From NCBI GenBank assembly GCA_013289855.1, contig JABCZD010000001.1, forward strand, positions 62,001-126,000: DNA of 64,000 bases, read 5' to 3'. Shown here piece after piece: positions 9,034 through 18,315 of this stretch (positions are counted from its first letter, which is position 1; each line of letters starts with the position of its first letter). Origin of the DNA: Acidobacteriota bacterium (GTDB taxonomy: Bacteria; Acidobacteriota; Terriglobia; Acidiferrales; UBA7541). The notes beneath the pieces are model-generated. The model did not search any database, was not told the DNA's origin, and saw only the letters and a program-made list of their open reading frames with translations. The position numbers and the translations under genes are program-made.

Positions 9034-10059
9034 TCAACCGCAGGGCACTTGCTTCCCGCTGCGGCAGGCGGCGTAGATTGCTTCAACGAGGGCGACGCTG
9101 CGTCGGCCTTCGCGTCCATCACAACGCGGGTTCGTGTTAGTCGCAATCGAGTGTAAGAAATCTTCCAACACGGCCTGGTGTCCGCGCGCGTCATTGACGA
9201 CCGGCGAATCCGCGCTGCGGTTCAAGTCGGCTTCCGTGCCGGCCCGCAAATCTTCCGGTGGATTTCGCACGTCGGCGGCAAGCAAACGATCCTGTTCGAT
9301 GATCAGCGTTCCTTCGGAACCGGTGAGTTCCAGCCGCCGAGGGTAGCCGGGATACACCGACGTCGTGGCTTGCAGCACGCCGAGCGCCCCGCTCGCAAAC
9401 TGCAAGACCGCAACTAGCGTGTCCTCCACCTCGATCGCATGCAGCGCTGTCTTGCTGCTGGCCTGAACGCTCACGACATCGCCAAACATCCACAGCAGCA
9501 GATCGACGGTGTGCACCGCCTGATTGATCAGCGCGCCTCCGCCGTCGAGAGCCGCGGTTCCGCGCCAGCGCGACTTCGCGTAGTAGTCCGGTGGCCGGTA
9601 CCACTTCACACGCGCATCCGCTAGGATCGTTCGTCCCAGCACACCTGCGTCGATGAACTTTTTCACGCGAAGAATGTCCGGCTTGCAACGATCCTGAAAC
9701 CAAACTCCCAGTTTGACGCCCGCTTTATCGGCCTCGGAAATGAGCGCATCGGCCCGCTCGGTGCTGATGTCGATTGGTTTTTCCGTCAGCACGTGCAGTC
9801 CGCGCCGCGCCGCCGCGATACCTTGAGCGGCATGCAGGCCCGAAGGACTGCCAATCGCCACGAGATTCATGGGCCGGTGATCGAGGAACTGCTCGAAGTC
9901 GGAGTACGGCCTGCCCCCATATTCGCGGGATATTCGGCGGACCTTCTCTGGGTTCGTTCCATAGATGGCCGCAATCTCGACGCCTGGCACGGCACGCGCG
10001 GCGCGCGCATGCGTCTCGCTAATATTTCCGCCACCGATAAGACCGATATACGTGGTCAT
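9034..10059 (-). CDS. Gfo/Idh/MocA-family NAD(P)-dependent oxidoreductase
   Basis: 341 residues from ATG 10059, preceded by GAAAGG at a good distance; the upstream extension to 10194 is dropped. The N-terminus TTYIGLIGGGNISETHARA is the dinucleotide-binding fold, TEKPIDI carries the family's conserved Lys of the EKP motif, and GGALINQAVHTVDLL holds the His of the active site. Members oxidise sugars, inositols or amino sugars, or reduce related compounds, in the cytosol. It is the third same-strand gene of a probable sugar-use cluster with the NagB-like enzyme and the MFS transporter. Confidence 0.87.
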   Translation of the reverse strand: MTTYIGLIGGGNISETHARAARAVPGVEIAAIYGTNPEKVRRISREYGGRPYSDFEQFLDHRPMNLVAIGSPSGLHAAQGIAAARRGLHVLTEKPIDISTERADALISEADKAGVKLGVWFQDRCKPDILRVKKFIDAGVLGRTILADARVKWYRPPDYYAKSRWRGTAALDGGGALINQAVHTVDLLLWMFGDVVSVQASSKTALHAIEVEDTLVAVLQFASGALGVLQATTSVYPGYPRRLELTGSEGTLIIEQDRLLAADVRNPPEDLRAGTEADLNRSADSPVVNDARGHQAVLEDFLHSIATNTNPRCDGREGRRSVALVEAIYAACRSGKQVPCG

Positions 10060-10292
10060 TGGGCCTTTCAAAATGCCGGACACTTTGCACGACACTTCCG
10101 AGGACCTGTCATTATCGGTGAGGGTCAGCTGTGTTTCAACTGGACTGCCGAATTGCGGCGCGTGGTGTTGTAGTAGGGTTTCTACGAGAGGCACTTCCAG
10201 ATCTTGAGTTGGAAGCGAACGATTTGAACTGATCGGCTGCGGCAGGATATGTACTTGGGATTTGAATTATTCCGACGGTCAGCACACGAAAT

Positions 10293-10391
10293 CTAAGAGT
10301 TGCCGCGAGGAGGCTTTCCAGGCGCGAGGTCGCTAATCATGGTCACGACGATCAGCAGCAACAAAGCTCCGAGAAGGGCGAAGATCACCAT
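10293..10391 (-). CDS. 32-residue single-span membrane peptide
   Basis: A short frame with ATG at 10391 preceded by AGGAG seven bases upstream, a strong ribosome site. It encodes a hydrophobic N-terminal span (VIFALLGALLLLIVVTM, residues 2-18) followed by a short polar tail with PGKPPRG. This is the form of small inner-membrane proteins that bind larger membrane complexes, but no family is recognised. It stands alone between the Gfo/Idh/MocA gene and the DUF4097 gene. Confidence 0.55.
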   Translation of the reverse strand: MVIFALLGALLLLIVVTMISDLAPGKPPRGNS

Positions 10392-10562
10392 TTAACGCTC
10401 CTGTACCTAAGTACAGGCACGCCGGATACCAAAAACGACCCTTTAGTTTCAACGAGTTACTGGGTGGGGTGTGAAGCGTTGAGGTAATTCTACGTCAGTT
10501 GTCGGCCTCGGGAGACAGGTGCGTTTCGTCGCGATATCGATTGCGTGCCAGCCTGTGGGCTA

Positions 10563-10594
10563 GCGGCCGGTCTGAAGACCGGTGCCTACACAAT
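10563..10594. repeat. Palindrome with CTACA tail (REP-like)
   Basis: CCGGTCTGAAGACCGG is an inverted repeat followed by TGCCTACACAA. Similar units (palindrome followed by a CTACAA-type tail) occur near 12664-12690 and 22279-22307, which points to a dispersed family. No T-tract follows. The rest of the 10392-10626 gap holds no gene. Confidence 0.45.
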
Positions 10595-10626
10595 TCCAGG
10601 CGTGATTCCAGGCGTGCTTGTTGGGA

Positions 10627-11562
10627 CTAGGTTTTGCTTAGGCGGATGGAGCCGTCGCCGGTGCTGATGGTCAGCGCTTGGCCTCCGCCATTCATTTTGC
10701 CGTGAATTTGGGACTTGCTGAAGGTGCCGTCGACCATTACCGGGATGCCCATGCTGATGTGGCCGTCTTGTGTGCTGGCGTCGATGTCGGCTTGAAGATC
10801 AGCGGGGAGGGCGAAATCAACGCTGCCGTCGCCAGTGTGGACGGTCCATGCTGAGGCGATTTTCGAGCCGGGCAGGGCGTGGGCGTCGATGCTGCCGTCG
10901 CCGGTTTTTAGAGTCAGGGCATCAAAGCGTCCGGCGATGGTAATGTGGCCGTCGCCGGAGGTGGCTTCGAGGGTGCCGTCGAGGCCGCGCGCTTCGATAT
11001 GGCCGTCGCGGGAGCGCAGGCGGATGGTGCCCTTGGCGCCTTCAACCGTGATGGAGCCGTCACCGGTGTCGATGTCCAGGTTGCCGGTTACCGCCGCGGC
11101 TTTCACTGAGCCATCGCCCGTGTGAACCTTGAGGCTGCCGTCGAGAGTTTGCGTTTCCACCGAGCCGTCTCCGGTGTCCACCTGCGCGTCACCGGTGCTG
11201 GGCATGCGCACTTCGATATGCAAGTTGCGGGAATTGTGTCCCCAGGAAATGCCCCAGTGACCGTTGATGCGGGCGGTTAGTTCGACGCGATCGCCGACTT
11301 GGCGGGAGTCCACGTGCAGATCCTTGTCCAGCTGATAGCCCTGATATTCGACGTGAAATTCGACTTGCTTGCTTCCGGGAGAGGTGGTGATGCGCACGCT
11401 GCCGTCATTGGTGTCGACGCGGACTTGCGGGCGGCCGGTGATCGTGAAGGTCTTGACGACTTCTTCGGCGGAGGCCGAGGGCGCGAGCAGTACCAGGCTT
11501 AAGAGACCCGCGCTTAAGCTCAACATTCCGATGCGTGTCATGCGCCTAGAAATGCTGTTCAT
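10627..11562 (-). CDS. Secreted DUF4097-type beta-repeat protein
   Basis: 311 residues with a signal peptide (about residues 1-32, ending PSASA). The mature part is built of short beta units carrying the recurring tetrapeptide GDGS or DGHI about every 18-22 residues (TGDGSV, SRDGHI, SGDGHI, TGDGSI), the pattern of the DUF4097 putative-adhesin fold, a right-handed beta-helix-like structure. It is probably periplasmic or surface exposed. These proteins are abundant in Acidobacteriota; the function is not established. Single gene, no partner. Confidence 0.85.
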   Translation of the reverse strand: MNSISRRMTRIGMLSLSAGLLSLVLLAPSASAEEVVKTFTITGRPQVRVDTNDGSVRITTSPGSKQVEFHVEYQGYQLDKDLHVDSRQVGDRVELTARINGHWGISWGHNSRNLHIEVRMPSTGDAQVDTGDGSVETQTLDGSLKVHTGDGSVKAAAVTGNLDIDTGDGSITVEGAKGTIRLRSRDGHIEARGLDGTLEATSGDGHITIAGRFDALTLKTGDGSIDAHALPGSKIASAWTVHTGDGSVDFALPADLQADIDASTQDGHISMGIPVMVDGTFSKSQIHGKMNGGGQALTISTGDGSIRLSKT

Positions 11563-11749
11563 TACTACACACTCCTCGTAGCTGCGATTTCGATTGCGCG
11601 TTCTCAGTAGAAGATACGCAAGGCCGGGTGAAAATGTTCCCGTGTCGGCGTTTGCTGGCGAGACCGCCGCGGCAACCGCTTGCTGTTCATTGACAGATAG
11701 CTATCTCCATTCCGTTCAATAGGATAACGAACGGCCCGGAGTCTCGATA

Positions 11750-12589
11750 TTAATTCGTATCACGACCCCGCATAAAGTTGTTTATTTCGGTAAACGTCGC
11801 GCCGCCTTTGGCGAAGGAAAAGGTGCCGTGTTCCTTCATTTCTTGCGCGGCGCTTAAGAAAGCGCTGAGGGCCACGCGAGACAATCCCGAGCCTACGCTG
11901 ATTCTGCGCGCGCCGGCGGCGGCGAGATCGGCGGCGGAGAGGCCGTTGGCGCCGATGAGCACGTTGACTGGTTTGGGGGCGACGGCAGCGCAGACCGCTT
12001 TGATTTCGTCGAGCGTGCGCAATGCGGGCGCGTAGAGAACGTCGGCGCCGGCTGATGCGAAGGTTTTGAGCCGGCGAATCGTGTCGTCCAGATTCGGGAG
12101 GCCGTGAAGGAAATTTTCCGCGCGGGCGGTGAGCGTAAAAGGGAAGGGCAAGGCGCGGGCGGACTCGACTGCGGCGGCAACACGCTCGACGGCGTGCGCG
12201 TGTTCGTAGATGGGGCGTTGCGGATCGCCGGTGGCGTCTTCGATGGAGCCGCCGACCAAACCAGCTTCTGCCGCTAAGCGGATGGTTTCGGCCACGGTTT
12301 TTGGATCGTGGCCGAAGCCATTTTCTAAATCTCCGGACACTGGTAAATCGGAGGCGGCCACGATGGCGCGGATGTGCTGCAGCACGTCGTCGCGCGAGAC
12401 CAGACCTTCGCCGTCGCGCCGGCCTAGAGCAAATGCGAAACCCGCGCTGGTGGTGGCTAGGGCGGAGAAGCCCAGCGTCGTCAACATGCGCGCGGTACCC
12501 GCGTCCCAGGGATTCGGGATGATGAAGCCGCCGGGGCCTTCATGGAGGGCGCGAAATTTCTTGGCTTTTTCGATCTGCGTGGTGGTCAC
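11750..12589 (-). CDS. Isocitrate lyase/PEP-mutase superfamily protein
   Basis: Start taken at GTG 12589, which has AGGAG at normal spacing (a longer frame to 12649 has no such site); this gives 279 residues. The TIM-barrel family signs are visible: the N-terminal FIIPNPWDAGTARML, GDLENGFG (metal-binding Asp), GGSIEDATGDP and LTARAENFL. The Cys-containing KKCGH loop of isocitrate and methylisocitrate lyases is absent, which places it with the PEP phosphonomutase/oxaloacetate-hydrolase-like group. Substrate unknown; cytosolic. Confidence 0.83.
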   Translation of the reverse strand: MTTTQIEKAKKFRALHEGPGGFIIPNPWDAGTARMLTTLGFSALATTSAGFAFALGRRDGEGLVSRDDVLQHIRAIVAASDLPVSGDLENGFGHDPKTVAETIRLAAEAGLVGGSIEDATGDPQRPIYEHAHAVERVAAAVESARALPFPFTLTARAENFLHGLPNLDDTIRRLKTFASAGADVLYAPALRTLDEIKAVCAAVAPKPVNVLIGANGLSAADLAAAGARRISVGSGLSRVALSAFLSAAQEMKEHGTFSFAKGGATFTEINNFMRGRDTN

Positions 12590-12709
12590 GGGTGACTCCT
12601 GGTTGGTTCGCAACGAAAGAAAAAACGCCGAGCAAGACGCGGTCAACATCGTGCCGAGCTGGAGCGCGCAGCATGCTGCGCCACTACAAATGCAGCGGAG
12701 GAGATTGTG

Positions 12710-14551
12710 TCATCGGGTCGCCTTGCGTGCGGATGATTTCTTCGATGCCGCGACTGGCGACGTGGCAATTTTGTTTGGCGCGGCGTTTGGCGCGGCTGTC
12801 GAACTGGGCTTTGGCCGTAGCGCTGCTAGAAATTGCGCTACGGGGCGCGTGTTGATGACCTCGGCGGCGGTCAGCCAGCCGCGACGCGCCATCGTTACGC
12901 CGTAGTGGATGTACGAGAGGGCGTGCGATTCGTGCGCGTCGGTGGAGATCACCACCTTAACGCCACGCTCCTTGCACATGCGCAAGTAGACGTCTTTCAG
13001 ATCCAAGCGGTCGGGAAAGGAATTGCATTCCATTGCGACGCCATGCTTGGCGCAGGCATCGAGGATTTTTTCCATATCGTAGTCGAGTTCCTCGCGGCGC
13101 AGCAGCAAGCGGCCGGTGGGATGGCCGATGATTTGGGTGTAGGGATTTTCGATGGCGGCGAGCATGCGCTCGGTCATGGCGGCGCGGTCGAGGTTGAAAT
13201 AGGAATGGATGGAGCAGACCACCACGTCGAGTTGCGCGAGAAGTTCATCGGAATAATCCAGGCTGCCGTCTTTCAGGATGTCGACTTCGGCGCCGGCGAG
13301 CACGCGGATGCCTAACTTTTTGTCGTTCGCGGCGTGCAGTGTGCGGATGTGCTCCGTCATGCGTGCTTCGCTCAAGCCGTTGGCAATGGTCACCGATTTC
13401 GAGTGATCGGTAATGGCAATGTATTCGTGGCCGAGTGCTTTCGCGGCCAGCGCCATTTCTTCGATAGTGTTTTTTCCGTCGCTCGCGGGGGTGTGCATCT
13501 GCAGGTCGCCCTTCATGTCGGACAATTCAATCAGTTTGGGCAACGCGTGCTTTTCCGCGGCTTCGATCTCGCCGGTGTTCTCGCGCATTTCGGGCGGGAT
13601 AAAATCCAGCTTTAGTTTCGCGTAGATCTCTTCTTCGGTGGCGCCGGCCACGCGGCGTTCGCCCTCGAGCGTGGCTAGGTGGTATTCGTTCAGGGTAAAA
13701 CCGAGGTCGTTGGCGCGGCCGCGCAGTTTTACGTTGTGTTCCTTGGAGCCGGTGAAGTAAAGGAGCGCGGCGCCGAAATTTTCTTTTTCGAGCAGGCGAA
13801 CGTCGACCTGCAGACCATTCTCCAGGGTGAAGCTGACCTTGTTTCCGCCATGCGCCAACGTTTGATCGATACGCGGGAATTTTAAGATGTGCTCGGCGAT
13901 GGCGTCGATTTTTTTCTGCGCGGTGTGGCCTTCCGCAAGGATCAACAGCAGATCCAGATCCCCCACGGTTTCCCGTCCACGTCGCAGGGATCCCGCTGGC
14001 GTGATGGAATCCACGCCCGCGCCAAACTTTTTGATGTACTCCATCAACTCAGCGGCCGCCGCCTGCACCTGGTCCGCGCGGAAGCGGCCGGTGGAACGCT
14101 TAAAAGTTTCCACGGCTTTCAAAATATTTTGTTCGGTCTTCTCGCCGAATCCCGGTACATCGCGCAATTTTCCTTCGCGGGCCAACTGTTCTACGTCCGC
14201 CACTGTCGCGGCCTTGAATTTCGACCACAGAAACGCCACCTTCTTTGGACCGAGCGATTGCAGGCTCATGACCTCCAAGAGCGTTGCCGGAAACTTTTTC
14301 AACAGTTTCTGCCGCAGACTGTAGTCGCCGGTTTTCAGAATTTCGATAATGTGCTCGGCCATGCGGTCGCCGATGCCGGGCAACTCCGTGAGCGCTTTGG
14401 GGTCTTGCGCGATTTGCTCGATGGATTCGTGCATGCCGCCGATCATTTCGGCGGACTTTTCATAGCTGCGATAGCGCCCGATCATGGCGCCATCGATTTG
14501 CAGTAGCTCAGCCGTTTCGCGCAGGATGCGGGAGACAGTTTTGTTGTCCAT
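12710..14551 (-). CDS. polX: Family X DNA polymerase with PHP 3'-5' exonuclease domain
   Basis: 613 residues. The order is helix-hairpin-helix 8-kDa-like region (about 1-150, with LTELPGIGDRMAEHI and LRDVPGFGEKTEQNI), polymerase palm (150-310, GSLRRGRETVGDLDLLL with the catalytic Asp pair and LQVDVRLL with the third Asp), then a PHP domain (335-575) with metal ligands in DLQMHTPASDG, ITDHSKS, GAEVDIL, CSIHSYF, GHPTGR and STDAHE. An Ala/Ser-rich basic tail of about 40 residues is extra. This is the bacterial PolX used in gap filling and base-excision repair. No operon partner. Confidence 0.95.
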   Translation of the reverse strand: MDNKTVSRILRETAELLQIDGAMIGRYRSYEKSAEMIGGMHESIEQIAQDPKALTELPGIGDRMAEHIIEILKTGDYSLRQKLLKKFPATLLEVMSLQSLGPKKVAFLWSKFKAATVADVEQLAREGKLRDVPGFGEKTEQNILKAVETFKRSTGRFRADQVQAAAAELMEYIKKFGAGVDSITPAGSLRRGRETVGDLDLLLILAEGHTAQKKIDAIAEHILKFPRIDQTLAHGGNKVSFTLENGLQVDVRLLEKENFGAALLYFTGSKEHNVKLRGRANDLGFTLNEYHLATLEGERRVAGATEEEIYAKLKLDFIPPEMRENTGEIEAAEKHALPKLIELSDMKGDLQMHTPASDGKNTIEEMALAAKALGHEYIAITDHSKSVTIANGLSEARMTEHIRTLHAANDKKLGIRVLAGAEVDILKDGSLDYSDELLAQLDVVVCSIHSYFNLDRAAMTERMLAAIENPYTQIIGHPTGRLLLRREELDYDMEKILDACAKHGVAMECNSFPDRLDLKDVYLRMCKERGVKVVISTDAHESHALSYIHYGVTMARRGWLTAAEVINTRPVAQFLAALRPKPSSTAAPNAAPNKIATSPVAASKKSSARKATR

Positions 14552-14580
14552 GCGGCACAGTATAAACCCGCCCGGCGGCT

Positions 14581-14618
14581 AAATAAAAAAGGCTGGCAGA
14601 GGGCGCTCTGCCAGCCTT
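14581..14618 (-). terminator. Intrinsic terminator of the cold-shock gene
   Basis: A perfect 13-bp stem (AAGGCTGGCAGAG with its complement) with a four-base loop is followed, on the minus strand, by TTTTTTATTT. It lies about 30 bases after the cold-shock stop codon and before the polX start, and so ends the upstream transcript. Confidence 0.93.
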
Positions 14619-14648
14619 GATAAATAGGAATAAATTGCTAAACGCTAC

Positions 14649-14852
14649 TTAGTTAGCGCCTTTGGCGACGTTAGCCGCCTGGGGGCCTTTTGGTCCTTGA
14701 ATTATTTCAAACTCTACGCGGTCTCCTTCCTGCAAACTTCGGTAGCCTTCACCACTGATGGCGGAATAATGGACAAATACGTCTGGACCATCATCGCGCC
14801 CGATGAAGCCATACCCTTTGGAATTATTGAACCACTTTACCGTTCCTTGCAC
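14649..14852 (-). CDS. Cold-shock domain protein (CspA family)
   Basis: 67 residues, GTG start at 14852 with GGAGGT about ten bases upstream. It is a single OB-fold with both RNA-binding motifs: [11 protein letters not shown] (RNP1-like) and DVFVHYSAI (RNP2). Such proteins bind single-stranded RNA or DNA and act as RNA chaperones or anti-terminators. The upstream 14853-15059 gap could hold a long 5' leader, as many csp genes have, but no structure was proved. A strong terminator follows the gene. Confidence 0.95.
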   Translation of the reverse strand: MQGTVKWFNNSKGYGFIGRDDGPDVFVHYSAISGEGYRSLQEGDRVEFEIIQGPKGPQAANVAKGAN

Positions 14853-15059
14853 GTAATAAGGGACCTCCAGCCCGGGGACTGCAGAATTTCCAATCCGCGA
14901 GGTGAGGAAAGAAGCTCACAACGCAGAAAGGATAAATCGCGCGGAGTGTACCAGAATGAAACAGCGAGTCAATAGGACAAACGATTGTGTAGCTTTAGGA
15001 ATATGTCTGTTTTTGAAAGGACTGAATCGATTTAACGCGTTTTCGGTGGCGGTCACGCT

Positions 15060-15605
15060 TTATGACATAAATTTGAAGTAGTACAGGAGTCCGGCGATCG
15101 ATTTTGCGTCGCGCAGTTTTCCGGTGCGGATCATTTGCTCCAATTCCTTGCGTCTGTAGGCCTTAGCTACAATTTTTTCGTCCTCTTCCGGGTGCGCCTC
15201 GCCTGCCGTTAAGCCCTCGGCCAGCAAAATATACATGCGCTCTTCGAGAAATCCGGGAGTGGGGAAGACGTCCAGGAAGATGGTGAACTTTTTCGCACGG
15301 TAGCCGGTTTCTTCCATCAACTCGCGCGCTGCGGCCTTCCGCGGCGCTTCTCCTTCGTCAATACGCCCGGCGACGAGTTCCCACAAATATTGTTTCGCGG
15401 CATGCCGGTACTGCCGGATCATCACGATGCGGCGATCCGGCAACACCGGCAAAACGACTACCGACCCGGGATGCGTGATCATTTCGCGGGTGGCGCGCAC
15501 GCCACTGGGCTCGATCACCTCGTCACGCCGAATGCCAAATATTGCGCCCTTATAAATTATCTTGCTGGAGAGAACTTTCGCGGTGGTCAACTTTTTAGCA
15601 GGCAT
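15060..15605 (-). CDS. Nudix hydrolase, ADP-ribose pyrophosphatase type
   Basis: 181 residues with a complete Nudix box, GRIDEGEAPRKAAARELMEE followed by TGY, at about 80-102. The N-terminal beta region and the PTPGFLEERMYILLAEGL stretch after the box match ADP-ribose pyrophosphatases, which cleave ADP-ribose to AMP and ribose-5-phosphate in the cytosol. It is divergently placed from the LytTR regulator. Substrate assignment rests on overall family likeness. Confidence 0.87.
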   Translation of the reverse strand: MPAKKLTTAKVLSSKIIYKGAIFGIRRDEVIEPSGVRATREMITHPGSVVVLPVLPDRRIVMIRQYRHAAKQYLWELVAGRIDEGEAPRKAAARELMEETGYRAKKFTIFLDVFPTPGFLEERMYILLAEGLTAGEAHPEEDEKIVAKAYRRKELEQMIRTGKLRDAKSIAGLLYYFKFMS

Positions 15606-15787
15606 GGCTTCCTTAACAGCGTCTCCGCCATTTTAGACGATAAGCTGGCTGGTGGCACACCGACTTTGCGTCGGGTGCGTGGCAGATTGCTTGCGCGTGC
15701 TGCGACCGCCTATACTTGGTGTCACCAACTGAACTCATAACCTGCAACTTTGAAGGGAATTCGGCGCTGGCGATGGTGGGCCATTGC

Positions 15788-16594
15788 ATGAATCTCGATA
15801 TGCCGATCAATACTTTAATTGTCGATGATGAAAAGCCGGCGCGCGATGAGTTGGCTTTTCTGCTGAAGGCCTTTCCGGAGATTAATATTGTTGGACAGGG
15901 GCGAAACGGCGTGGAAGCCGTGGCGCTGATTAAGGAGCATGCGCCCGATCTGGTTTTCCTGGACGTGCAAATGCCGGGGCTGGACGGTTTTGGCGTGCTG
16001 AAAAAACTGGTCGAACGCAAAATGAAAGTGCCGCACGTAGTTTTTGCGACGGCTTTCGATCAGTATGCCGTGCAGGCGTTCGATGTGAACGCGGTGGACT
16101 ACGTATTGAAGCCGTTTGACAAGGCGCGGATTTCCAAAGCCATCGCGCGGGCGCGCCGCGAGATTGAAGCGCAAGACAGTCCGGCGGACCGCCTCGAACA
16201 ACTGGTGAATCAACTTGGAGCAGGGCAGCTCGGGGCCGGGAAGCCGGCCAGCACGCAGCCAGTGAAGCTGCTGGTGAAATCGCAACAGCGCATGCTGCTG
16301 GTGGACGCCACGGATTTTATTTTCGCCAGCATCGAAGACGGATTGATTTCCGTTACGGCCAAGGATTGCGAAGGCACTTCCAACTACCGCACGCTGGAAG
16401 AACTCAACGCGGCGGTGGACTCGGACTCCTTTTGGCGGCCGCACCGCTCGTACCTGGTCAACATTCATCACATCAAGGAAGTGGTGCCGTGGTTTAAGTC
16501 CAGCTACATGCTAAAAATGAGCGACAAGAAGCAGACGGAGATTCCTGTAAGTCGCGTGCAGACTAAGCGCCTGCGCGAACTTTTTAAACTATAG
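15788..16594 (+). CDS. LytTR-family response regulator
   Basis: 268 residues from ATG 15788 (15773 and 15800 are possible; the TTG at 15716 is unlikely). Receiver domain 5-125: acidic pocket VDDE (12-15), phospho-acceptor Asp59 in FLDVQMPG, and the conserved Lys in YVLKPF. A LytTR DNA-binding domain follows (about 165-268; FWRPHRSYLVNIHHIKEV). It would control transcription on phosphorylation. No histidine kinase is adjacent, so the partner is elsewhere. The following small membrane gene starts 13 bases after the stop. Confidence 0.9.
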   Translation: MNLDMPINTLIVDDEKPARDELAFLLKAFPEINIVGQGRNGVEAVALIKEHAPDLVFLDVQMPGLDGFGVLKKLVERKMKVPHVVFATAFDQYAVQAFDVNAVDYVLKPFDKARISKAIARARREIEAQDSPADRLEQLVNQLGAGQLGAGKPASTQPVKLLVKSQQRMLLVDATDFIFASIEDGLISVTAKDCEGTSNYRTLEELNAAVDSDSFWRPHRSYLVNIHHIKEVVPWFKSSYMLKMSDKKQTEIPVSRVQTKRLRELFKL

Positions 16595-16607
16595 GAGTAC
16601 TCACCTT

Positions 16608-16817
16608 ATGGTAGCCACAAGTTCGGTCTCACGCGGCAAATTCGACCTCGCGTACTACGCGACGAAATTCATCCGAGCCTTCGGTATTATCTTTGGATTG
16701 AGCTTTGTATTGGATCGCTTGCTGTTCCCGGCTTCGAGCCGTCCTGCCATAGTTTTCACCATATTGCTCTCGTTGTATTTAGCATGGGCTGTAACTTGGG
16801 ACTTTCGTAGCAGGTAG
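16608..16817 (+). CDS. Small two-span membrane protein
   Basis: 69 residues with hydrophobic segments at about 25-40 and 47-63 and a basic end (DFRSR). ATG has AGGAG about ten bases upstream, directly after the LytTR regulator, so the two may be co-transcribed. No family recognised. Confidence 0.6.
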   Translation: MVATSSVSRGKFDLAYYATKFIRAFGIIFGLSFVLDRLLFPASSRPAIVFTILLSLYLAWAVTWDFRSR

Positions 16818-16879
16818 GAACGGTGCAGTGCCTCGCTAACGTGCTAGCATCGCGTATTGGACTTGATATCATTTAAACG

Positions 16880-18034
16880 ATGGATTTTTCTTTTAACGAC
16901 CAACAAAAACTAATCCGCGACACGGTGCGGCAGTTTGTCGAAAGCGAAGTGCGTCCGACCGTTAAGGAGCGCGACCGCGCGGAACGCTTTCCCGCGGAGG
17001 AGATTCGCAAAATCGCTGAACTGGGATGTTGCGGGATGCTGGTGCCTGAAGAGTGGGGCGGCGCCGGTCTCGATCACACCTCGTACGTCTTGATGCTGGA
17101 AGAAGTTGCGCGGGTGGACACTGCAATGTCCACCTCGCTGGGTGTGACGAATTCCGCGGTGCAAGTGCCGCTTTTGAAATTTGGCAGCGAAGCGCAAAAG
17201 AAAAAATATCTTCCGCGCTTGGCCAGCGGCGAAATTCTCGGTGCCTTTTGCTTGACCGAGCCGCAAGCTGGTTCGGACGCGGCGGGCATTCAGGCGCGAG
17301 CCACGCGGCACGGCGATGTTTACAAATTGCAAGGGACCAAGACCTGGGTGACCAACGGCAGCGTGGCGGGCATTTTCATTGTCTTCGCCAAGACCGATCC
17401 TGCCGCCGGCGGCAAAGGCATCAGCGCGTTTCTCGTGGAGCCGGGATTCGACGGGTTTCGCGTTGGGCGGCACGAAGAGAAAATGGGGCAGCGCTGTTCG
17501 CCGAGTGTCGAGATCGTTCTCGATGGGTGCGAAGTGCCTGCGGAAAATCGGCTGGGTGAAGAAGGACATGGACTAAAGATCGCGTTGAGCGCACTAGATG
17601 GTGGGCGCATTGGCATAGCCGCGCAAGGCGTTGGATTGGCGCAAGGCGCGCTCGATGAATCCGTGAAGTACGCGAAACAACGCCGCGCGTTTGGTAAAAA
17701 TATTGCTGAGTTTCAAGCCATTCAATGGATGCTGGCGGACATGCAGACGGAAATTGAAGCGGCGCGCGGGCTGTTGCATTATGCCGCGTGGCTGGCGGAC
17801 GCGCATCCGGGTAAAATGGGGGCGGCGGCGTCGAAGGCGAAGTTGTACGCCAGCGAAATGGTTAACCGCGTGGTGGCCAAAGCGGTGCAGATTCACGGGA
17901 GCGTGGGGTATTCGCGCGAGACCGATGTGGAGCGCATGTATCGCGACGCGCGGGTGATCACCATTTACGAGGGCACCAGCGAAATTCAGCGGACGATCAT
18001 CGCGCGAGAGCTTTTGGGAGCTGGCGGGCGCTAG
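16880..18034 (+). CDS. Acyl-CoA dehydrogenase
   Basis: 384 residues, the usual length for the family. It would oxidise an acyl-CoA to the 2,3-enoyl-CoA using FAD, passing electrons to ETF. Visible marks are FCLTEPQAGSDA (flavin and substrate site), KTWVTNG, QCFG-type region replaced by RRAFGKNIAEFQAIQW, and the C-terminal YEGTSEIQR with the catalytic Glu. Chain-length preference cannot be read. No beta-oxidation partner is adjacent. Confidence 0.92.
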   Translation: MDFSFNDQQKLIRDTVRQFVESEVRPTVKERDRAERFPAEEIRKIAELGCCGMLVPEEWGGAGLDHTSYVLMLEEVARVDTAMSTSLGVTNSAVQVPLLKFGSEAQKKKYLPRLASGEILGAFCLTEPQAGSDAAGIQARATRHGDVYKLQGTKTWVTNGSVAGIFIVFAKTDPAAGGKGISAFLVEPGFDGFRVGRHEEKMGQRCSPSVEIVLDGCEVPAENRLGEEGHGLKIALSALDGGRIGIAAQGVGLAQGALDESVKYAKQRRAFGKNIAEFQAIQWMLADMQTEIEAARGLLHYAAWLADAHPGKMGAAASKAKLYASEMVNRVVAKAVQIHGSVGYSRETDVERMYRDARVITIYEGTSEIQRTIIARELLGAGGR

Positions 18035-18052
18035 CGGCCACACCCGCCATTT

Positions 18053-18143
18053 AGGAAGTGCGGATTCTAAAGGACTTAGATTTAGGGTAAGTCGTTTGCT
18101 TTCTGCACTTACATAGAGTCTCGTAAGTGCGCATTCTAAAGGG
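18053..18143. repeat. Paired GTGCG(G/C)ATTCTAAAGG repeats with an inverted CACTTAC arm
   Basis: Two copies of AAGTGCGNATTCTAAAGG lie 69 bases apart (18056 and 18125). Before the second is GCACTTACatagagtctcGTAAGTGC, an 8-bp inverted repeat. Related words are found at 56649-56740, including an inverted GCGGAGTCTAAAGGACTTA. The 18035-18315 gap has no other visible content. Confidence 0.55.
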
Positions 18144-18315
18144 GTTGCAGGTTTACAGAATGTGCCGGGAAGCTTGCTGGCGAGGCGTGATTGTACCAGT
18201 GGTAACGATAACGTATTCGATAGGGGACGTCAAGTAGAAAACGGTACAGTGGCCATTTTTGTGGCGCGCTGCCCGAACAGGAGCGGAATTGACGACGGGA
18301 TCTGAGGTAAAGAGG

